A stretch of 64,000 nt of DNA from Gossypium raimondii (GCF_025698545.1 NC_068575.1:47377980-47441979), one strand, 5' to 3'. Counted from the first letter of the stretch, positions 9,305 through 23,800 are shown. Numbers and translations: made by a program. Notes: generated by a model not told the origin, from the letters alone.

Positions 9305-12300
9305 ATGGCGACGGGGGCTACTACCGCATTCAAAGTGATGAACCAATAGTTTGTGAAACTTGACTGATTTGATGGTTCAAAATTTAATCGTTGAAAGGAC
9401 AAGATGTTGTTCCTTCTTACTGTCTTAAATGTGGCGTACGTTCTGGATCTAAACCTACAACCCGTGGAGGATCCCGCTCTCAATGCAAACTCCGAGGAAA
9501 TTACGAAAGTGGCTGAACTCAAGAAGAAGCGCGAAGAAGACAATTTCACATGTCGATGACACATCCTCAACACCTTGTCTGATCGATTGTATGATCTTTA
9601 CATGTCGATGCAATCTCTGGTGGAAATATGAAAAGCTCTTGAAGAGAAATACAACACCAAGCGACAAGGTACTGATAAATTTTTAATGATGAAGTATTTT
9701 GAATTCAAAATGCCCGACAGTAACCCGATCATGGATCAAGTCCATGAATTAGAAGTCCTTGAAAGCAAGCTTCGTGATTTGAAAGTTATTATTCCGGAAT
9801 TGTTACAAGTAGGGGTTATCATCTCGAAGTTGCCTTCGTCTTGGAATAATTATCGGAAGAAACTTCTGCATATGGCAGAGGACTTCATTGCAGAGAAATA
9901 CTTAAGCATTTACGTATTGAAAAGGAAACTCAAAAGCGTGATGTGCTGTACCTTCCCCAAAGATCTAAAGTGAACCATGTGAGCGAGTCAAGAACTCTCA
10001 AAATGGTAAGCGAATGGCCACATCCGAGACCAATGACATGCAAGACAAGAAGAAAAAATCTCACAATTGTTATAATTGTAATAAGAAAGGACACTATATT
10101 AAGGATTGCAAACTTCTTAAAAAGAAGCATGACTCATAAGTCCTGTAATTGGTGGCTCGACTTTGGAGCTACTGTCATATGTGTAATGACCGACAACAAT
10201 TCAAGAGTTATGAACTAGTGGCAAATCGTGAAGTGTTTATGGGCAACTATCAATTGGTTAAGGTGCTCAGTTAAGGGATGGTGGAACTCAACTTCACATC
10301 TGGGAAGAAATTGACTTTAACCTATATGTTGCATGTTCCCGATGTGAGAAAGAATTTAGTGCTTGCGAGTATTCTGTGTAACAAGGGCTTCAAGATTATC
10401 TTGGAATTCGATAAGTTTGTCTTGCTTAAGGGTGATATATATGTAGGAAAATGATATTGTAACTAGTGTATGTTCAAGTTGAGCATTGATATGAATAAAA
10501 TTAATTCTTTTGCTTATATTGTTGAATCTTATCCTTTGTGGCATGCGCGTTTAGCACATTTTAATTTTAACTTTACAATATATGCAAAAGAATGATTATA
10601 TAAGTCTAAGTAATGATGAGTTTGTGGATAAATGTAAAATTTGTGTTCAATCAAAAATGACCAAGAAGTCGTTTCCTAATAAGTGTGAAAGGAATTCACA
10701 AGTGTTAGATTTAATTCATTTGGATGTTTGTGAATTAAATAGAACACTAACAAGAGGTGGAAAACGATATTTTATCACTTTTATAGACGACTTCTCTAGA
10801 TTTACTTATGTGTATCTCATGAGAAGTAAAGACAAAGCTTTTGATATGTTTAAATGCTTTAAAATTGAGGCTGAGAATTTATTTAGTAAGAAAATCAAAG
10901 TGCTTCATAGTGATAGAGGTGGTGAATAATTTTCAAATGAATTTAATGTATTTTGTGAGGAACAATGTGTGGTACATGAATGTTTCAGGCCTTATACTCC
11001 GCAACTAACTGGTTTGGCGGAAAGAAAGAACCGTACTTTAGTAGATATGGTTAACTCGATGTTGTTAAATGCTAAACTTCCATAAAATCTATAGGGTGAA
11101 GCATTATTGACTGTGTGTTATATTTTTAACAGAATACCATCGAGAAAATTCAAAGTATAGAATACCATCGAGAAAATTCAAAGTATAGAATACCATCGAG
11201 AAAATTCAAAGTATCTCCATATGAGTTATGGGAGGGTCGGATGCCAAACTTAGATTATTTCAAAGCGTGGGAGTGTTTGGCTTACTATAGAGTTCCCGAC
11301 CAACGAAGAACAAAGTTAGGTCCTAGAGCCATCAATGGTGCATTCGTTGGATATGCCCAACACTCTAAGGCTTATCGTGTTCTTGACTTAGTGTCAAATA
11401 CGAAAATTGAAACAAGAGATGTTGTATTCATTGAAAATAAGGTTTTCAATAATTCAACATATTCAGAAAAAATAATATCAACCAATGATCTTAAGTGATC
11501 AAACCAAAAGAATTCTTTGTGGTAATAAGGATACAGAGCCGAGGAAAAGTCAAAGAGTGAGAAAAGAGGTCTTTGATCCTGATTTCATTTCCTCGCAATC
11601 TCTAGCATTCCTTGTTGAGGGAAATAGAGAATCCGTAATTAAGAAGATCCCCGTAATGTTTAATGTGGATGGTGATCCCCAATCCTATGAGGAAGCTATG
11701 GCTTTTAGGGATGCAACATTTTGGAAAGAGGCGATCAATAATGAAATTGATTTAATATTATCCAACAATACTTGGACTCTAGTTGATCTTCCTCAAGGAT
11801 CGAAGCTTATCGGGTGTAAATGAGTGTTTAAAAGGAAGAATACTCCAATAGGGGGTTCTCCAACCTTTAATGCTAGGTTGGTGGCTAAATGATTTAGAAA
11901 AATAGAAGGCCTAGATTATTTTGACACTTATGCACCAGTGGCTAGGATGACATATATTCAAATTCTTATAGCACTTGCATCTATCCATATGTTACATGTA
12001 CATCAAATGAATGTTAAGACAACTTTTTTGAATGGTGATCTTGAAGAGGAAGTCTACATAGAGTAACCAGAAGGTTTTGTGCTTCTTGGGAATGAACATA
12101 AGGTGTGTAAGTTGATCAAGTCATTATATAGTTTAAAACAAACGCCTAAATAGTGGCATGAGAAATTTAACTTGGTTATCTTGTCATATGGTTTTTTATA
12201 TAATGGTGCGAATAAATATATTTAAACTAAATTCATCGATAGGTATGGTGTAATTATTTGTCTCTATGTAGACGATGTGTTGATTTTTGGTACGAACATG

Positions 12301-13210
12301 GAAGGTGTTTGTGAGACTAAAGAGTATCTAGCCTCAAAATTTAAAATAAAAGATCTCAACAAGGTAGATACAATTCTAGGTATGAAGGTGAAAAAGCATG
12401 AAAAAGGCTTTGCACTAAGTCAATCTCACCACATCGAGAAAATATTGGAAAAGTTTAAACACTTGAATATCAAGGATTTGAACACTCTATACGATTCGAA
12501 CTTCAAGTTAAGTAAGAATAATGGCAGGGCTATAGCGCAGCTTGAGTACGCCAGCTCAATCGGAAGTCTAATGTATGCAATGCATTGCACTAGACCTGAT
12601 ATTACATTTATTGTGTGCAAATTGGTGAGATTTACAAATTGTCCTAGTACTGATTATTGGAAAGGCATTTGTAGGATTTTTGGCTATCTTAAGAAAATAA
12701 AAAATTTGGGATTATTCTATAGTGATTATCTCGTAGTACTAGAAGGTTATTCGAATGCAAGTTGGATTACAAGTCTAAGTGATAATAAGTCCACATCAGG
12801 ATGAATTTTTACAATCGGAGGTGGAGTCATTAGTTGAGCCTCTAAGAAACAAACTTGCATATCACATTCAACTATGGAGACTGAATTTATAGCCTTAGCG
12901 GCTATTGGCAAGGAAGCGGAATGGTTAAAAGATCTCTTGCTAAATATAAAGTTGTGGCCACAACGTAGGTTCCATTTTTGTATATTGTGATAATGAATCT
13001 ACCATGTCTCTAGCGTACAATAAGGTGTACAATGAAAAGTCTAGACATATAAGTTTGAGACATGAGTATGTGAGACAGTTGATTAAGGATGGTGTGATAA
13101 TTGTTACCTATGTTAAGTCAATTGACAATTTAGTGGATCCATTGACAAAAGGTTTGTCAAGGGATTTGGTTAAGAGTGCCACCACTAAAATGAGATTAAA
13201 ACCATTCTAA
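9305..13210 (+). pseudogene. Copia gag-pol polyprotein, inactivated by stops and frameshifts
   Basis: The polyprotein once started at the ATG at 9305; a stop follows after 14 codons. Recognisable parts, several in different frames: gag (about 9360-9970); a CCHC zinc knuckle with CYNCNKKGHYIKDC near 10071-10112; a protease remnant where the usual DSGA reads DFGA (about 10156); the HARLAH pre-integrase motif (about 10544); an integrase core (10582-10929) cut by a stop straight after DRGGE; a reverse transcriptase region (about 11690-12400) with YVDDVL near 12267; and an RNase H end with METEF and VDPLTKG closing at 13210. At least eight in-frame stops lie in the RT part. A 28-bp triplication at 11131-11214 also breaks the integrase frame. 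It encodes no working enzyme. Confidence 0.9.
11131..11214 (+). repeat. 28-bp unit repeated three times inside the integrase region
   Basis: Three identical copies lie at 11131-11158, 11159-11186 and 11187-11214. Each starts AGAATACCATCG and ends TTCAAAGTAT. Because 28 is not a multiple of three, each extra copy shifts the frame. Confidence 0.95.
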
Positions 13211-13701
13211 TCACGTCATTGATAATGGAAACCCTACTTTGTTTTAGCCAAAAGTTAGTTTCAAGGTTCAAAGAGTAATAACAAGTTATCGAATGACAAC
13301 GCACACTAAGAATCAGGATTTACTGTTTATATTTTAGGAGGATAAATTTTACTCTTAATGGATGGACATTAATTGTCATGAAATCCACCTATATGCACAT
13401 GAAGTGGTGCCGCTTCAACGAGATTTTCTTTATGGTTTTCTCTTGTACATGTTCATGAAATGGGATGAGCACATGGCCATAACGTGCTAAAGCAAATTAA
13501 ACTCTTACTCTAATACTTTACGATTATGTGTGAATTTTTTCCGGTATTGACTTTAAGAGTGATAGTTCAAGCGACTAGCCACTATTCACTTTGTTGATAC
13601 TCTGAGAGTTTGCACTAAAGGAAGGTTCAATCTGCGGACACCCTTATTTATTGATAATCGTTGTGTACTTATTTTTTGAAATTAGCAATCTAGTGGGGGA
13701 T

Positions 13702-14193
13702 TGTTAGAAATTATAGATTGTAAATTAATTATTCATGAGCATTATTTAAATCAAAAGCGATGATTTATCATCTTACAAATTTAATTATTCATAAGCACTA
13801 TTCAAATTAAAAGTGATGATTTATCATCCAATGGATGCATTTCCATGAAACATGTTTCTCCCAAGAAGTATATCCAATATGAAGGGTTATGACTCTTCAA
13901 AATTGTATTCATTGAGTGCATATAAATAGAAGCATTATGGTGCTCACAAATTACACAATTACAATCAATCCTATTTTTAGAAACTAGAGTAAGAGTTAGG
14001 GAATTCCTCGATTTTGCTAATCAAAAGAAATTCAAAGCTTCATTGTATCCCGGGAGGACCTTTGTCTTGACCCTCTAGCAATTTTGTGTGGGGACAAATA
14101 GTTCTCTTTGGAAAGCGTCATTCGCGTCTCGAAGTCTACTGTTTATTTCCATATAAGTCTCCGATTCTATCGTCTCCACTCAAATATCTAACA
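13702..14193 (+). repeat. 3' LTR of the Copia element
   Basis: It is 492 bp, colinear with the 5' LTR, with substitutions and small indels. It ends CTAACA and is followed by the target duplication GAGGG. Confidence 0.9.
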
Positions 14194-14198
14194 GAGGG

Positions 14199-14800
14199 GT
14201 TCTGGGTAATTCTGCATGTCAAAAAGAGTAGATATAAGAGACTATAATAATACTGTTCAAAAAAATTGATGGTTTATAATTTATATTTATATTTTAGAAC
14301 CTTCCATAAGATTTTTTAAATACATCTAAATTTGATTCAAAACCTGTCTTACTTTATATATTAATAAATATTTTTAAATAGGTATTTTATATTAATATTT
14401 ATTATTAAAATTAAATAATTAAATCATTTAAATTCAAACATAATTAATATTTATTCCTATATTTAAATTCAAATAATTTACTTGGAAGGTGTTTTTTAAG
14501 AGGTTTTAATTTTTTAATAGCTCAACAATTTAATATTCCGATGAGTTGAAGTATCGGGTCAGAGGAGTCACTCTGTCTGCTGCCCGACCCGTAAATGTTA
14601 TGAGAAAGAAAGGGAGGATGAGGATGAGGATGCGGAAACTTTAGGCGGCACTTTTTTTGAAACCCCAACACCAAAAATACCAGTCTTAAGGATTTGAGTT
14701 CGAAACCCCCCCAGAGCCAGACATAAACCTCTCCTCTCATACTCGCTTACTATAACTCACTAACTCAGCTATCAAATTTGTCAAGTCTATTATCGTGGAC
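14199..14800. other. intergenic sequence and APC5 5' flank
   Basis: The first 350 bases are AT-rich without features. From 14550 the sequence becomes GC-richer and pyrimidine-rich, consistent with the promoter and 5' leader of APC5. No clear TATA box was identified. Confidence 0.4.
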
Positions 14801-17800
14801 ATGGCAGGGGTAGTGAAAGCGCCGGGTGCCTTTGCCATAACTCCACACAAAGTTTCAGTCTGCATTTTGGTTAATATCTATGCTTCTCCTTCTCAAATCT
14901 CAGTCCCTTTCCCTTTCTCCTCCGTTTCTCAGCACAACCGCCTCGGCTTGTATTTATTAGCTCTCACCAAGGTATTTCCAGCGTTTTCCCCCTTTTCTTT
15001 CCAAAAATGTCCTTCGCTTTTGTATATATATTTTGCTTTTGGAATCAAATGGCAAGTGAAGCTTAAGTTACTGGTCTTGATGTTTGCGGTGTCCAATTTT
15101 GATGTTGCAGTCATGTGATGACATTTTGGAGTCAAAATTAGATCAGCTCATTAACCAATTGAGGGAGGTTGGTGGTTTACTGGATCATTGGTTAACTGAT
15201 CATGTAACTAGTCGGTTATCTTCTTTATCATCTCCTGATGATCTGTTCAATTTCTTTAACGAGTTGCGAGGTTAGCTTCTTTTTTTTATCCCTTTATTGT
15301 TTTCATCACTTTATCATCTTCTTTTTTTGCTATTATTACTGCTATTTATTTTTTTTTTGTAGAAACACTTGGGGGACCTGATTCAGGAGTTATGGAAGAT
15401 GACCAGGTTATTTTGGACCCAAACAGTAACCTGGGTATGTTTCTTCGCCGCTGCATACTTGCTTTCAACCTCTTAACTTTTGAGGTATTTCTATCCTGCC
15501 TCATAAGTTGTACATATATTTTGAATTCAATTTTATGCTTTTGTTGGAATAATCATCTGTTTTCTGTGACTAAGATATATATGAAATTGTGATGCAAGAA
15601 TCAGTATAGAGATAGATATTAGAGCATATTGTTGGTATCACCTTATGGGCTTCGTGGTGGCCATTGAAGTATAAATCTGTCAATCTATATCCTGATATTG
15701 ATGGTTGGATGCATATGCTTATAAAAGTATTGAAAGGTCGGGAATTTAATTAACATTATACTCACTGCTGTTCTAGTGGAATTTAGTTACATTCTTTATT
15801 GTTGAGTTTGTATATATTATACTTAAATGTTATAGGCCTTTGTTCTGTGCTTTTCTTTTAAGTATTTATAATTTTATTTTTTCAGTTAATTTTCATGATC
15901 ATTATTCTTTTTATGTATAAATAGAAGGTTGAATGTACAGTATGATGGATTCTTGTTTAAGCATAGGCTATGTTTATGACACTGACATTTGTCATGTAAT
16001 GCAGGGTATCTGCCATCTTTTGACAAATATAGGGATCTATTGTAAAGAAGCCATTTCGAGTTGTTCATCTTACGAGTTGCGTCGGGTAGACGACTCTGGT
16101 AATGACTTGGAATCTTTATCTGAGTATGAGAATATGGATCTCAATCTTGTTTTCAAAAAAATAAATGAAGAAATGGAAGCAAGGAAAAGAGCCACTGAAC
16201 AAGTTTCTTTTCATCTTCATCTTCCAAAGGAACTTTCGACATTGGTGGAAGGTAGTTCCATTCTTGTAAAGCATGTGTTTGTGTTTGTAATTACTTTATG
16301 CTGTTTCAACAGGAGACTAATGGTTATACTTGTCATGATGATATGGTTGTAGTGTAAATTTTCTTTGACATATTGCTAATGATATATGCTAGATCACAAA
16401 AATTGTATAGCAGAGGCCAATGAATCGAGTTGTTCACTCCAAATCTACTTTCTTCAATCTTAAAGTGAAATATAAGGGATTTTTGTGGGGCAATGTTTAA
16501 CCATGGCAAGCTCATAAGTAATTCAAAATGCCCTATGCTTAAGATGCCTCAGTTCTTGTGGTTGATGCAACTTTATTTTTAGTTCTCATCCTCATAACCT
16601 TAATATGCACATAATTAGGTTTCTTGTTCTGCTGTCTAAACTTTTCTTTTAAGCAAGGTGCCTTGAACTGGAGTTGTTGGTTTTGAAATATGCTTTATTT
16701 ATCAAAATTGAATGACTCTAAAGTTATTTTTGGTGAATTTGTGTCAAATCTTTACCATTTTACTGGTATTGCTTAGCAGTTTTGAAACTATGCATGCAGA
16801 TATTGAGGTTTTTGCTGATCCTAAATCAGAGCACAATGACAAAGGCAGAGAATCTTCTTCATATGCTTCTGGTGAATTATTGAGAGATGTTGATCCCAAT
16901 GGTGGGGTATTTTTGCGCACCAATTGGCAAATACAAGGTTACTTAATGGAGCAAGCTGACACAATCGAAAAGTAAGCCACTTATTGACTTAAAATCTTTT
17001 GCATTCAACTTTTGAAATGCTAATTAAATTGAACTAAACTGCACGTCTTCTTGTGGCAGGCATGGCAGTTCTTTCACTTTGAATGCCTTTGAACTGACTC
17101 TAAGGCAGCTTCAGAAGTTGGCCCCTGAGCTCCATCGTGTAGGTTGACATTTTTTTTAAGTTGCACATGCTCTTTCTTTCATCTTGCTTTGAGTTGGTAT
17201 ATGACTTGTCTTACTTTTTGCCTCTGTTTTATTGTGGTGCAGGTCCATTTTTTGCGTTACTTGAATAATCTTTATCATGATGACTATTTTTCTGCATTGG
17301 AGAATCTTCATCGTTATTTTGATTACAGGTGACTTGGAAACTTATTTTCTTTTTGGTTAAATTGTGAATTTGCCACTATTCTATAGGTGGATATTGAAAT
17401 TTGGCTCTATATTTACTTTGATCGATACTTGTAATCATACTTTTGGGTTTAAGAGTAAATTTACTTACTATAACTCATTATTGAAATTTGCCACTTTATT
17501 TTTGTTTGAGTGAATTTTCTATTGAAATTTGATTTTTTATTGAATTTTGCCACATTATCTGATGCTTTAAAATGTTTAAGAGTTCATATGGGCTATTCTC
17601 CTTAAATATTGAAACCTTTTTGTTTTTCCAGATGTGTCCACCAATATTATTATGGTCTGCAGGTTCATATATGTCTGAGGATATGTTTCTTTTATTGCTT
17701 ATCTTTTTTTGTTATTCTCTTGGCTTCCAAATATAGTCTTGGATGGAAGAAGCTACCTGCTTGAAATTAACCATTCTGATAAATTTTGGCAAAATAGTGC

Positions 17801-20800
17801 AGGAACTGAGGGATTCGATTTTGTTCCTCCTGCTGGTTGCAATAGTTTTGGAAGATATGAGATTGCTCTGTTATGTTTGGGGATGATGCACTTTCACTTT
17901 GGGCATCCTAAGAAGGCTTTGGAGGTAACATGAGAGGACTTTCTCCCCTACAGTATGCCTGATTTGTGCATAACCTGGTAATTATGAAACAGTGGTTGGT
18001 AGGACTGTTGATTGGTTGAGGTGACTAACGCTTGCCCATCTGTTCTGGTCTTTTGGGCTATGCATTTGTTTAATTAATTAAAATTTTTTTTTTTTGGGGG
18101 CGGGGTGGGGAGGTTGTCAAATATATTTGTCCTAAATCAACAATGCCTAGTCTTAGGTTGTCTCAATATTCTGCTTTGGTTCTCTATGCCTAGGCCAATC
18201 AGATTTCTGATGTTGTTGCTTTTGGTTGTTGAGCTCAGTTGATGTATAAGATGAGAATTGAGATCCTTTTTTTTTTTGGCAAGAATTTCATGTCCCAAGC
18301 GTATTTGTGGAAACCATTGTAACTTGCCCCAACCTCAAACTCAGCACAGCCTTACTGACAAGCTCACTGGAAGCTGACTTTCTTGCCATATATGTTTTGA
18401 AATGGTGATTTTTGTGATGATTTCAGGTCCTAACTGAAGCTGTTCGTGTCTCCCAACAGGTAATTTCATTCTATCAGTCTGATGGTTTTGAATGTTAACC
18501 TGTCATATATTTCAATTTCTTTTCATTCTACTAGGTCCAACGGTTTTCAATTTTTGCAGCACAGCAATGATACTTGTCTGGCCTACACTTTAGCTGCTAT
18601 CTGCAACTTGTTGTCTGAGATTGGTTTCTCAACCACTAGTGGAATACTTGGATCGCCATTCTCTCCTATGATCAGTGTAGGAACTTCTTTGTCTGTTCAG
18701 CAGCAATTGTTTGTTCTCCTGAAAGGATCTCTAAAGAGAGCAGAGAGTTTGAAATTGAAGCAACTGGTAGCTGCCAATCATCTTGCAATGGCTAAATTTG
18801 ATTTGACGGTAAGAATATGTACCTTTACTTGGCAAAATTTCCTTTACAACTTAATTACACAACCCCCCTTCTACATAGGTTATGCATGTTTGTCATTCAT
18901 ATTACCTTGATTGAAACAGAACTATTTTCTTAGGAACGAATTTTGCTGCAGCTATGTTTTTGTCTGTAAAATGGACAGCTCTTTGTACACTACTTTTTGT
19001 GCATAACAAATTCTCTTATTAAAGAACTGTCTACAAACTGAAATGTTACTGCACATAAAGCAAGTGCTAGATCATTTGTTCAAGGCTGCATCTCAAAGTG
19101 TATTTTTGCATTACCATCTTCTAAACTTTGTTTTCAGAGGCCTCTAGCTAGGCCTCTTAAAAATCTTCCCCGCGGAATGTGGATGACATCATAGCAATTT
19201 GACTGATTGACGATGGAGAATATTCTAATAAAACTTGTAGCCATGCATAGTTTCCTTGGGTGCCATGCTGATGTGTTTCTTCCTATAAGGAGATAGAGAA
19301 TATCTGGGAGTATAGCGATGTTTATGTATGTTGGAACTCCATATATTATAGGATACTTTCTGCAGTTAGGAAAGAATGCATTTGGAACTTCAGAATTTCT
19401 GGATTTGTCTCATTTATATTCAGTTCTTTAAACCTTTACACTATCTTATTTTTTCCAATTTATGGTGTGAATCCAAAACAATCACATTTCTTTATTCTGG
19501 ACTTGCATGGAAATACTTTTTGGGTCTTATGAGCAAGTGAGCTTGAGTGTTCAAATAAGCTGCATGTGCATGAATATCTCATTTGATCGGTTTGATACAA
19601 TTGATTTTTAGTTATGTTGATAATTAGACTTTAGAATACTAAATTGAAAGGAAATATTGTACAGCCTCTGTTCACACAATGATGTGAATGAGATATTCAT
19701 GCACACAAACAAGCCCGTGCATAGACAGATTAATAAGCTTTATGGAAGAGGGGACTGATGCTCATAGCTTTTATGATGGGTCAAAATTTATTTCATTTTC
19801 TTTTCTCCTTTTATAAGCACACCATCACCTATGTAGCAGCATTAGAATAATCTTTTCTTATTGGTACTTTTAAGAGTTCTTTCCTTGTAACATCATAGAC
19901 TCGAAGTTTGTCATGCTTTAGTTTGTATTTTTGTGGGGAATATTCCTGATGAATGTTACTATGAACCAATTCTAATATGATTTCTTCATGAACTTGTGCT
20001 TTGGTGTGAAAATGTTTGACAGAATATTTGGAAGGTGATTTTCTTTCTCTTTCTCTCTCTCATACGTCATAAGTAGTGAGCATTGAAAAATGCCAAAAGT
20101 ATGCATTATAAGAACTTCAAAAGAAAAAAGGTTAGTATCAGTAGAAGAAAGGTTCCTAAAGTCCAAAACATATGCATGCTTAAAATATAAAACACATGAA
20201 GAACGCCATATCAGAATAAGCTATAGGCTTACTTGCATATCATGTCAGTCTCAGTCTTTAAATTGTTAGCTGCTAGGTTTTTATTTATGGGGTTCATATA
20301 AACCTAAATCTAGTTAGGAAATTTGTCCTTTTCTCCAAGTTTTTTACTCTTAATATGCAAGAAAGAGCTAAATTTCTTACAGCAAAGAGAATTTTCAGCC
20401 TTGATATCACCTCAATCTTCCATTTTTATATAGCTTTGGTTCTCTGCTTATCCTTGTGTCATGTTTCCTATTGGATTAATGAAGTTATCTTTTAAGATGT
20501 GGCAGGGAACTTATATACTTGTTTCTTGTAAGGTTAATGAAATCTGTTGTGCATAGGGATTTTTTTTTTCTGATTTCTTGTTCCTTTAATTTTTGAATCT
20601 GTTGTTCCTTTAATCTTTTCTATTGTTTTAAAATATTTAACCTTCTTATTATCACATGCAGCATGTGCAGAGACCTCTGCTGTCATTTGGTCCCAAGACT
20701 TCCATGAAGCTTCGGACATGCCCAATTATTGTTTGTAAGGTTAAGTGCTGTTCTCTATGGCATGCTTGTTTCTTGTATGTATGAGGACTTCTGCAGTTGA

Positions 20801-23800
20801 ATTCTATTTCATAATAATATATTATCTTTGCAGGAACTACGATCTGGTTACCACTTAATCAGTGAATTTTGTTGTGAGGGCTCTACCATGACTGCAGATG
20901 GTGCTTTTAGTACTGCATGGCTTAAGAACTTGCAAAAGCCCATGGGTTCATTAGTGCTGTCCCAAGATAATGGTTCTAGGAATAATTCTAATCCTTTTCT
21001 ATTCTTTACACAACCAAGTTCAATTCCTGGATCTGTTATGCAGTTAGTAGGTTCTTCGTATCTACATCGTGCTACCGCATGGGAGATATATGGAAGGTGA
21101 AATTTAACAAGCACGTCTTACATATATTTTTGTTGTTTGTTGCACTGCTTACTTAAGATTGTCCAGCTTTGACTTGTCATTCTTGACCCCCGCCTGGCAA
21201 TTTGTGCATTCGTGCCATGTTTGTGTATATTCTCACGTCATAATTGTGTTTAAGTTATTTTATATGGATTGTCATATTTGTGTAGTTCTGTCGTCTTTGT
21301 GTTTCTTTTTTGTCTCGTGTTGTGTTAAATATCTTGTCTAGATTATCTTTTAGTCTAATTATGCTCCAGTTCTTGTACTCTTTGCATATTTGAAATTTAG
21401 TCAACAATTGAAGTCCAGTTGATATGATTGTAAAAATATTTTCTTTAAATTGGATTATGTGTCATTTAAAACAAACAAACAAACAAAAAAGCTCATGTGA
21501 CCAGTTTAAAACTGTGTGGAAGTCATGTGAGCAAAAAAAAGGTATCGAATTTTACTCTACTTCTCTTGAATATTGCTGACTTACAACCCCAAATTTAGAA
21601 ACCTTACCACTCTGGATTCAACATTTTTATTTGCTCTTTTGACTTTCATGCATGTAATATTTTCCCTGTGAGCAAATTTCTTATTTTAAAAATGTCAAAT
21701 AGTTCAATTTATTGGAAATCCTTTAACAGTGTTATCAATGGACTTTTAATTATTAAATTGAAAGATTCAAGGAACTAAATTCCTGGGACTAAAAGTAAAG
21801 AGACAAAATTTCAAAAGCATGAAGAGTACAAGGACTGGGAGCTTAATTAGACCTTATTTTTTTCCTTGTCATATTTGTCTCTTGCAATCGTGTTGTGTCC
21901 CAGCATTGGCAGGTCTGTGATTCTTCTATTGCAGACATTCTTTCCAAGTAATTGACATCAAGGGATTTCTTTTCTAAGAATGATAGCTTTAGGCATTGTT
22001 TGATAAAATGAATAAATTCAATACTGAAAATTCAAGTAGTATTCTTTTAACTCTGAGAATTTTAAGTACTGAATTAAGTTATAAGTTGTTCGATACACTA
22101 TTGAAATGTAAAATTTTATTAGATTTTTTATATACAAATTTGTCAATATTTCCAATTGGTAAAAAGTTGAGGAAACAAATCAGTAGTGAACGTAAAGAAT
22201 ATAAGACTAGTATAATTGCATATATTTTTTCCTTAAATATTCACTTAATACATTAAGTACCTGAAAACTGCTTAGCATTCAACATTTTTCCTTTGAAAAA
22301 TGTCCCATTAAGTGGTTTCATAAATGCTGATGATTTATTAAATGCATTGAAAAGATTGAAAATTTTCAATGGTTTATCAAGCACTCCCGTGGTCTACAAG
22401 TAGGAGTTGATCTGGTGATGTAAGCTACTGGTCCCCTTGGTAATACTATCAGAGTTCTTGATGCTAGCATGGACCTTTGGGTGTCTTGGTGTTTCATGAC
22501 TTCCTTTCGTCGCCCTTCTTTTCTTCATTGTATCTTGTGGCAAGATCAGTAGAACTAGGAATTTTGCTCTTTGCATTTACTACCTTCACTGCTCTTTACT
22601 CGTTTACCATTTATTTTGTTTTATTATCTTTTATGGTTCCTTCACCCACACTTTTTGTGCTTTCTGAGCACGGGTGTTGCCTCACTCTATCATTTGTTGG
22701 TACAATTGGCTAAAGCAGGAAGATTCATAATTGAATTATATGTTTGTTGTGTTTAGGTTTTGGTCTAGCTCAAATAAATCTAAGTGCTTGTTACAATTGA
22801 TTGCTTGATATTTTTCTTCTTTTTCTTGTCTATACTTGTCAGTGCTCCACTTGCTCGGGTGAATGCTTTGGTTTATGCAACTTGCTTTGCTGATGCTTCA
22901 AGGTAATAATCACGCAAACCGACCTAGTATTTGGCTAAGTTCTGTGTATTTCGTTTTTACTATATTTGTGTATCTAAGTCTTTCTTAACTTGAGGTTTAC
23001 CAAACATTGGACATCCCAGTTCATCTGATGCAGCATTAGTGCATGTGAAACTTATTCAACATCTGGCAGTATTTAAAGGCTACAAAGGTCAGATAAAATG
23101 TTCGAATGCGTTGCTGCTGGCATTATATTCCTGCATTTGTTTTTCCTACTCTGCCTTTTGCTTGAAACAGGATGATTTCTTTTTAATTGATGATTGTGTA
23201 TACCTGGTTCTACTTTTACTGAAATTTGAGACTGCCTCCCTACTTATATTTGCAAGTTGAAATATTAGTTAATGTCTGGTTTTAGATAATATTAACTTTA
23301 GGCAGAATACATCATGTTTATTTTGTATCCAGATTCTGTTATCTCATGTTCATCTGGTCACTGAGACATAACCAAGGATGTGAAATAGTTAGAGAGAATG
23401 AAGTGAATTGATCTATCTGATTATTTCAATTTGGTTGAAATGCTCTTGCTTCAATAGAATTTCTTGATCACAACCATGAGCACATTCTAGCCTATACCTA
23501 AACACATGCATATCTGTTGTTATCTCTGTAATTACTTTATCATCGATTTTTAGTAATTTGTTATTTCTATACATTTTTAGAGGCTTTTGCTGCTCTTAAA
23601 ACTGCGGAAGAGAAGTTTTTATGTGTATCCAAATCACGTATATTGATACTGAAGCTACAGCTGCTCCATGAGCGTGCATTACATCGGTAAGGTTACATAG
23701 TAAAATTTATATATGCAGCACTCTTCCCATATTTATTGCAAGTTTTCAATTGCTTTCATTTTTCTGATGATACTAGAGGACATCTCAAGCTTGCCCAACA

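Larger units (their letters stand above)
8790..14193 (+). mobile_element. full-length Copia LTR retrotransposon, mutated
   Basis: A 5' LTR (8790-9282) and a 3' LTR (13702-14193) bound the element. Both run from TGTT(G/A)GAAATTATAG to C(C/T)AACA. The perfect 5-bp duplication GAGGG is present at 8785-8789 and 14194-14198, so this is an intact insertion. A purine-rich tract AGTGGGGGAT precedes the 3' LTR. Internal domains occur in the Copia order gag, protease, integrase, reverse transcriptase, RNase H. About 16 differences between the LTRs are visible in their first 200 bases, so the insertion is not recent. No standard initiator-Met-tRNA primer site was recognised after the 5' LTR. Confidence 0.93.

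Noticed and set aside
9175..9686. Several 60-105 aa frames near the Copia 5' end
   Set aside because: They cross the LTR edge or run in wrong frames of gag.
14690..14720. GTTCGAA-like stretch resembling a tRNA T-arm
   Set aside because: No cloverleaf or other tRNA boxes around it.
14795..14797. GTG as an upstream start for APC5
   Set aside because: Plants start at ATG; ATG 14801 matches the known APC5 N-terminus.
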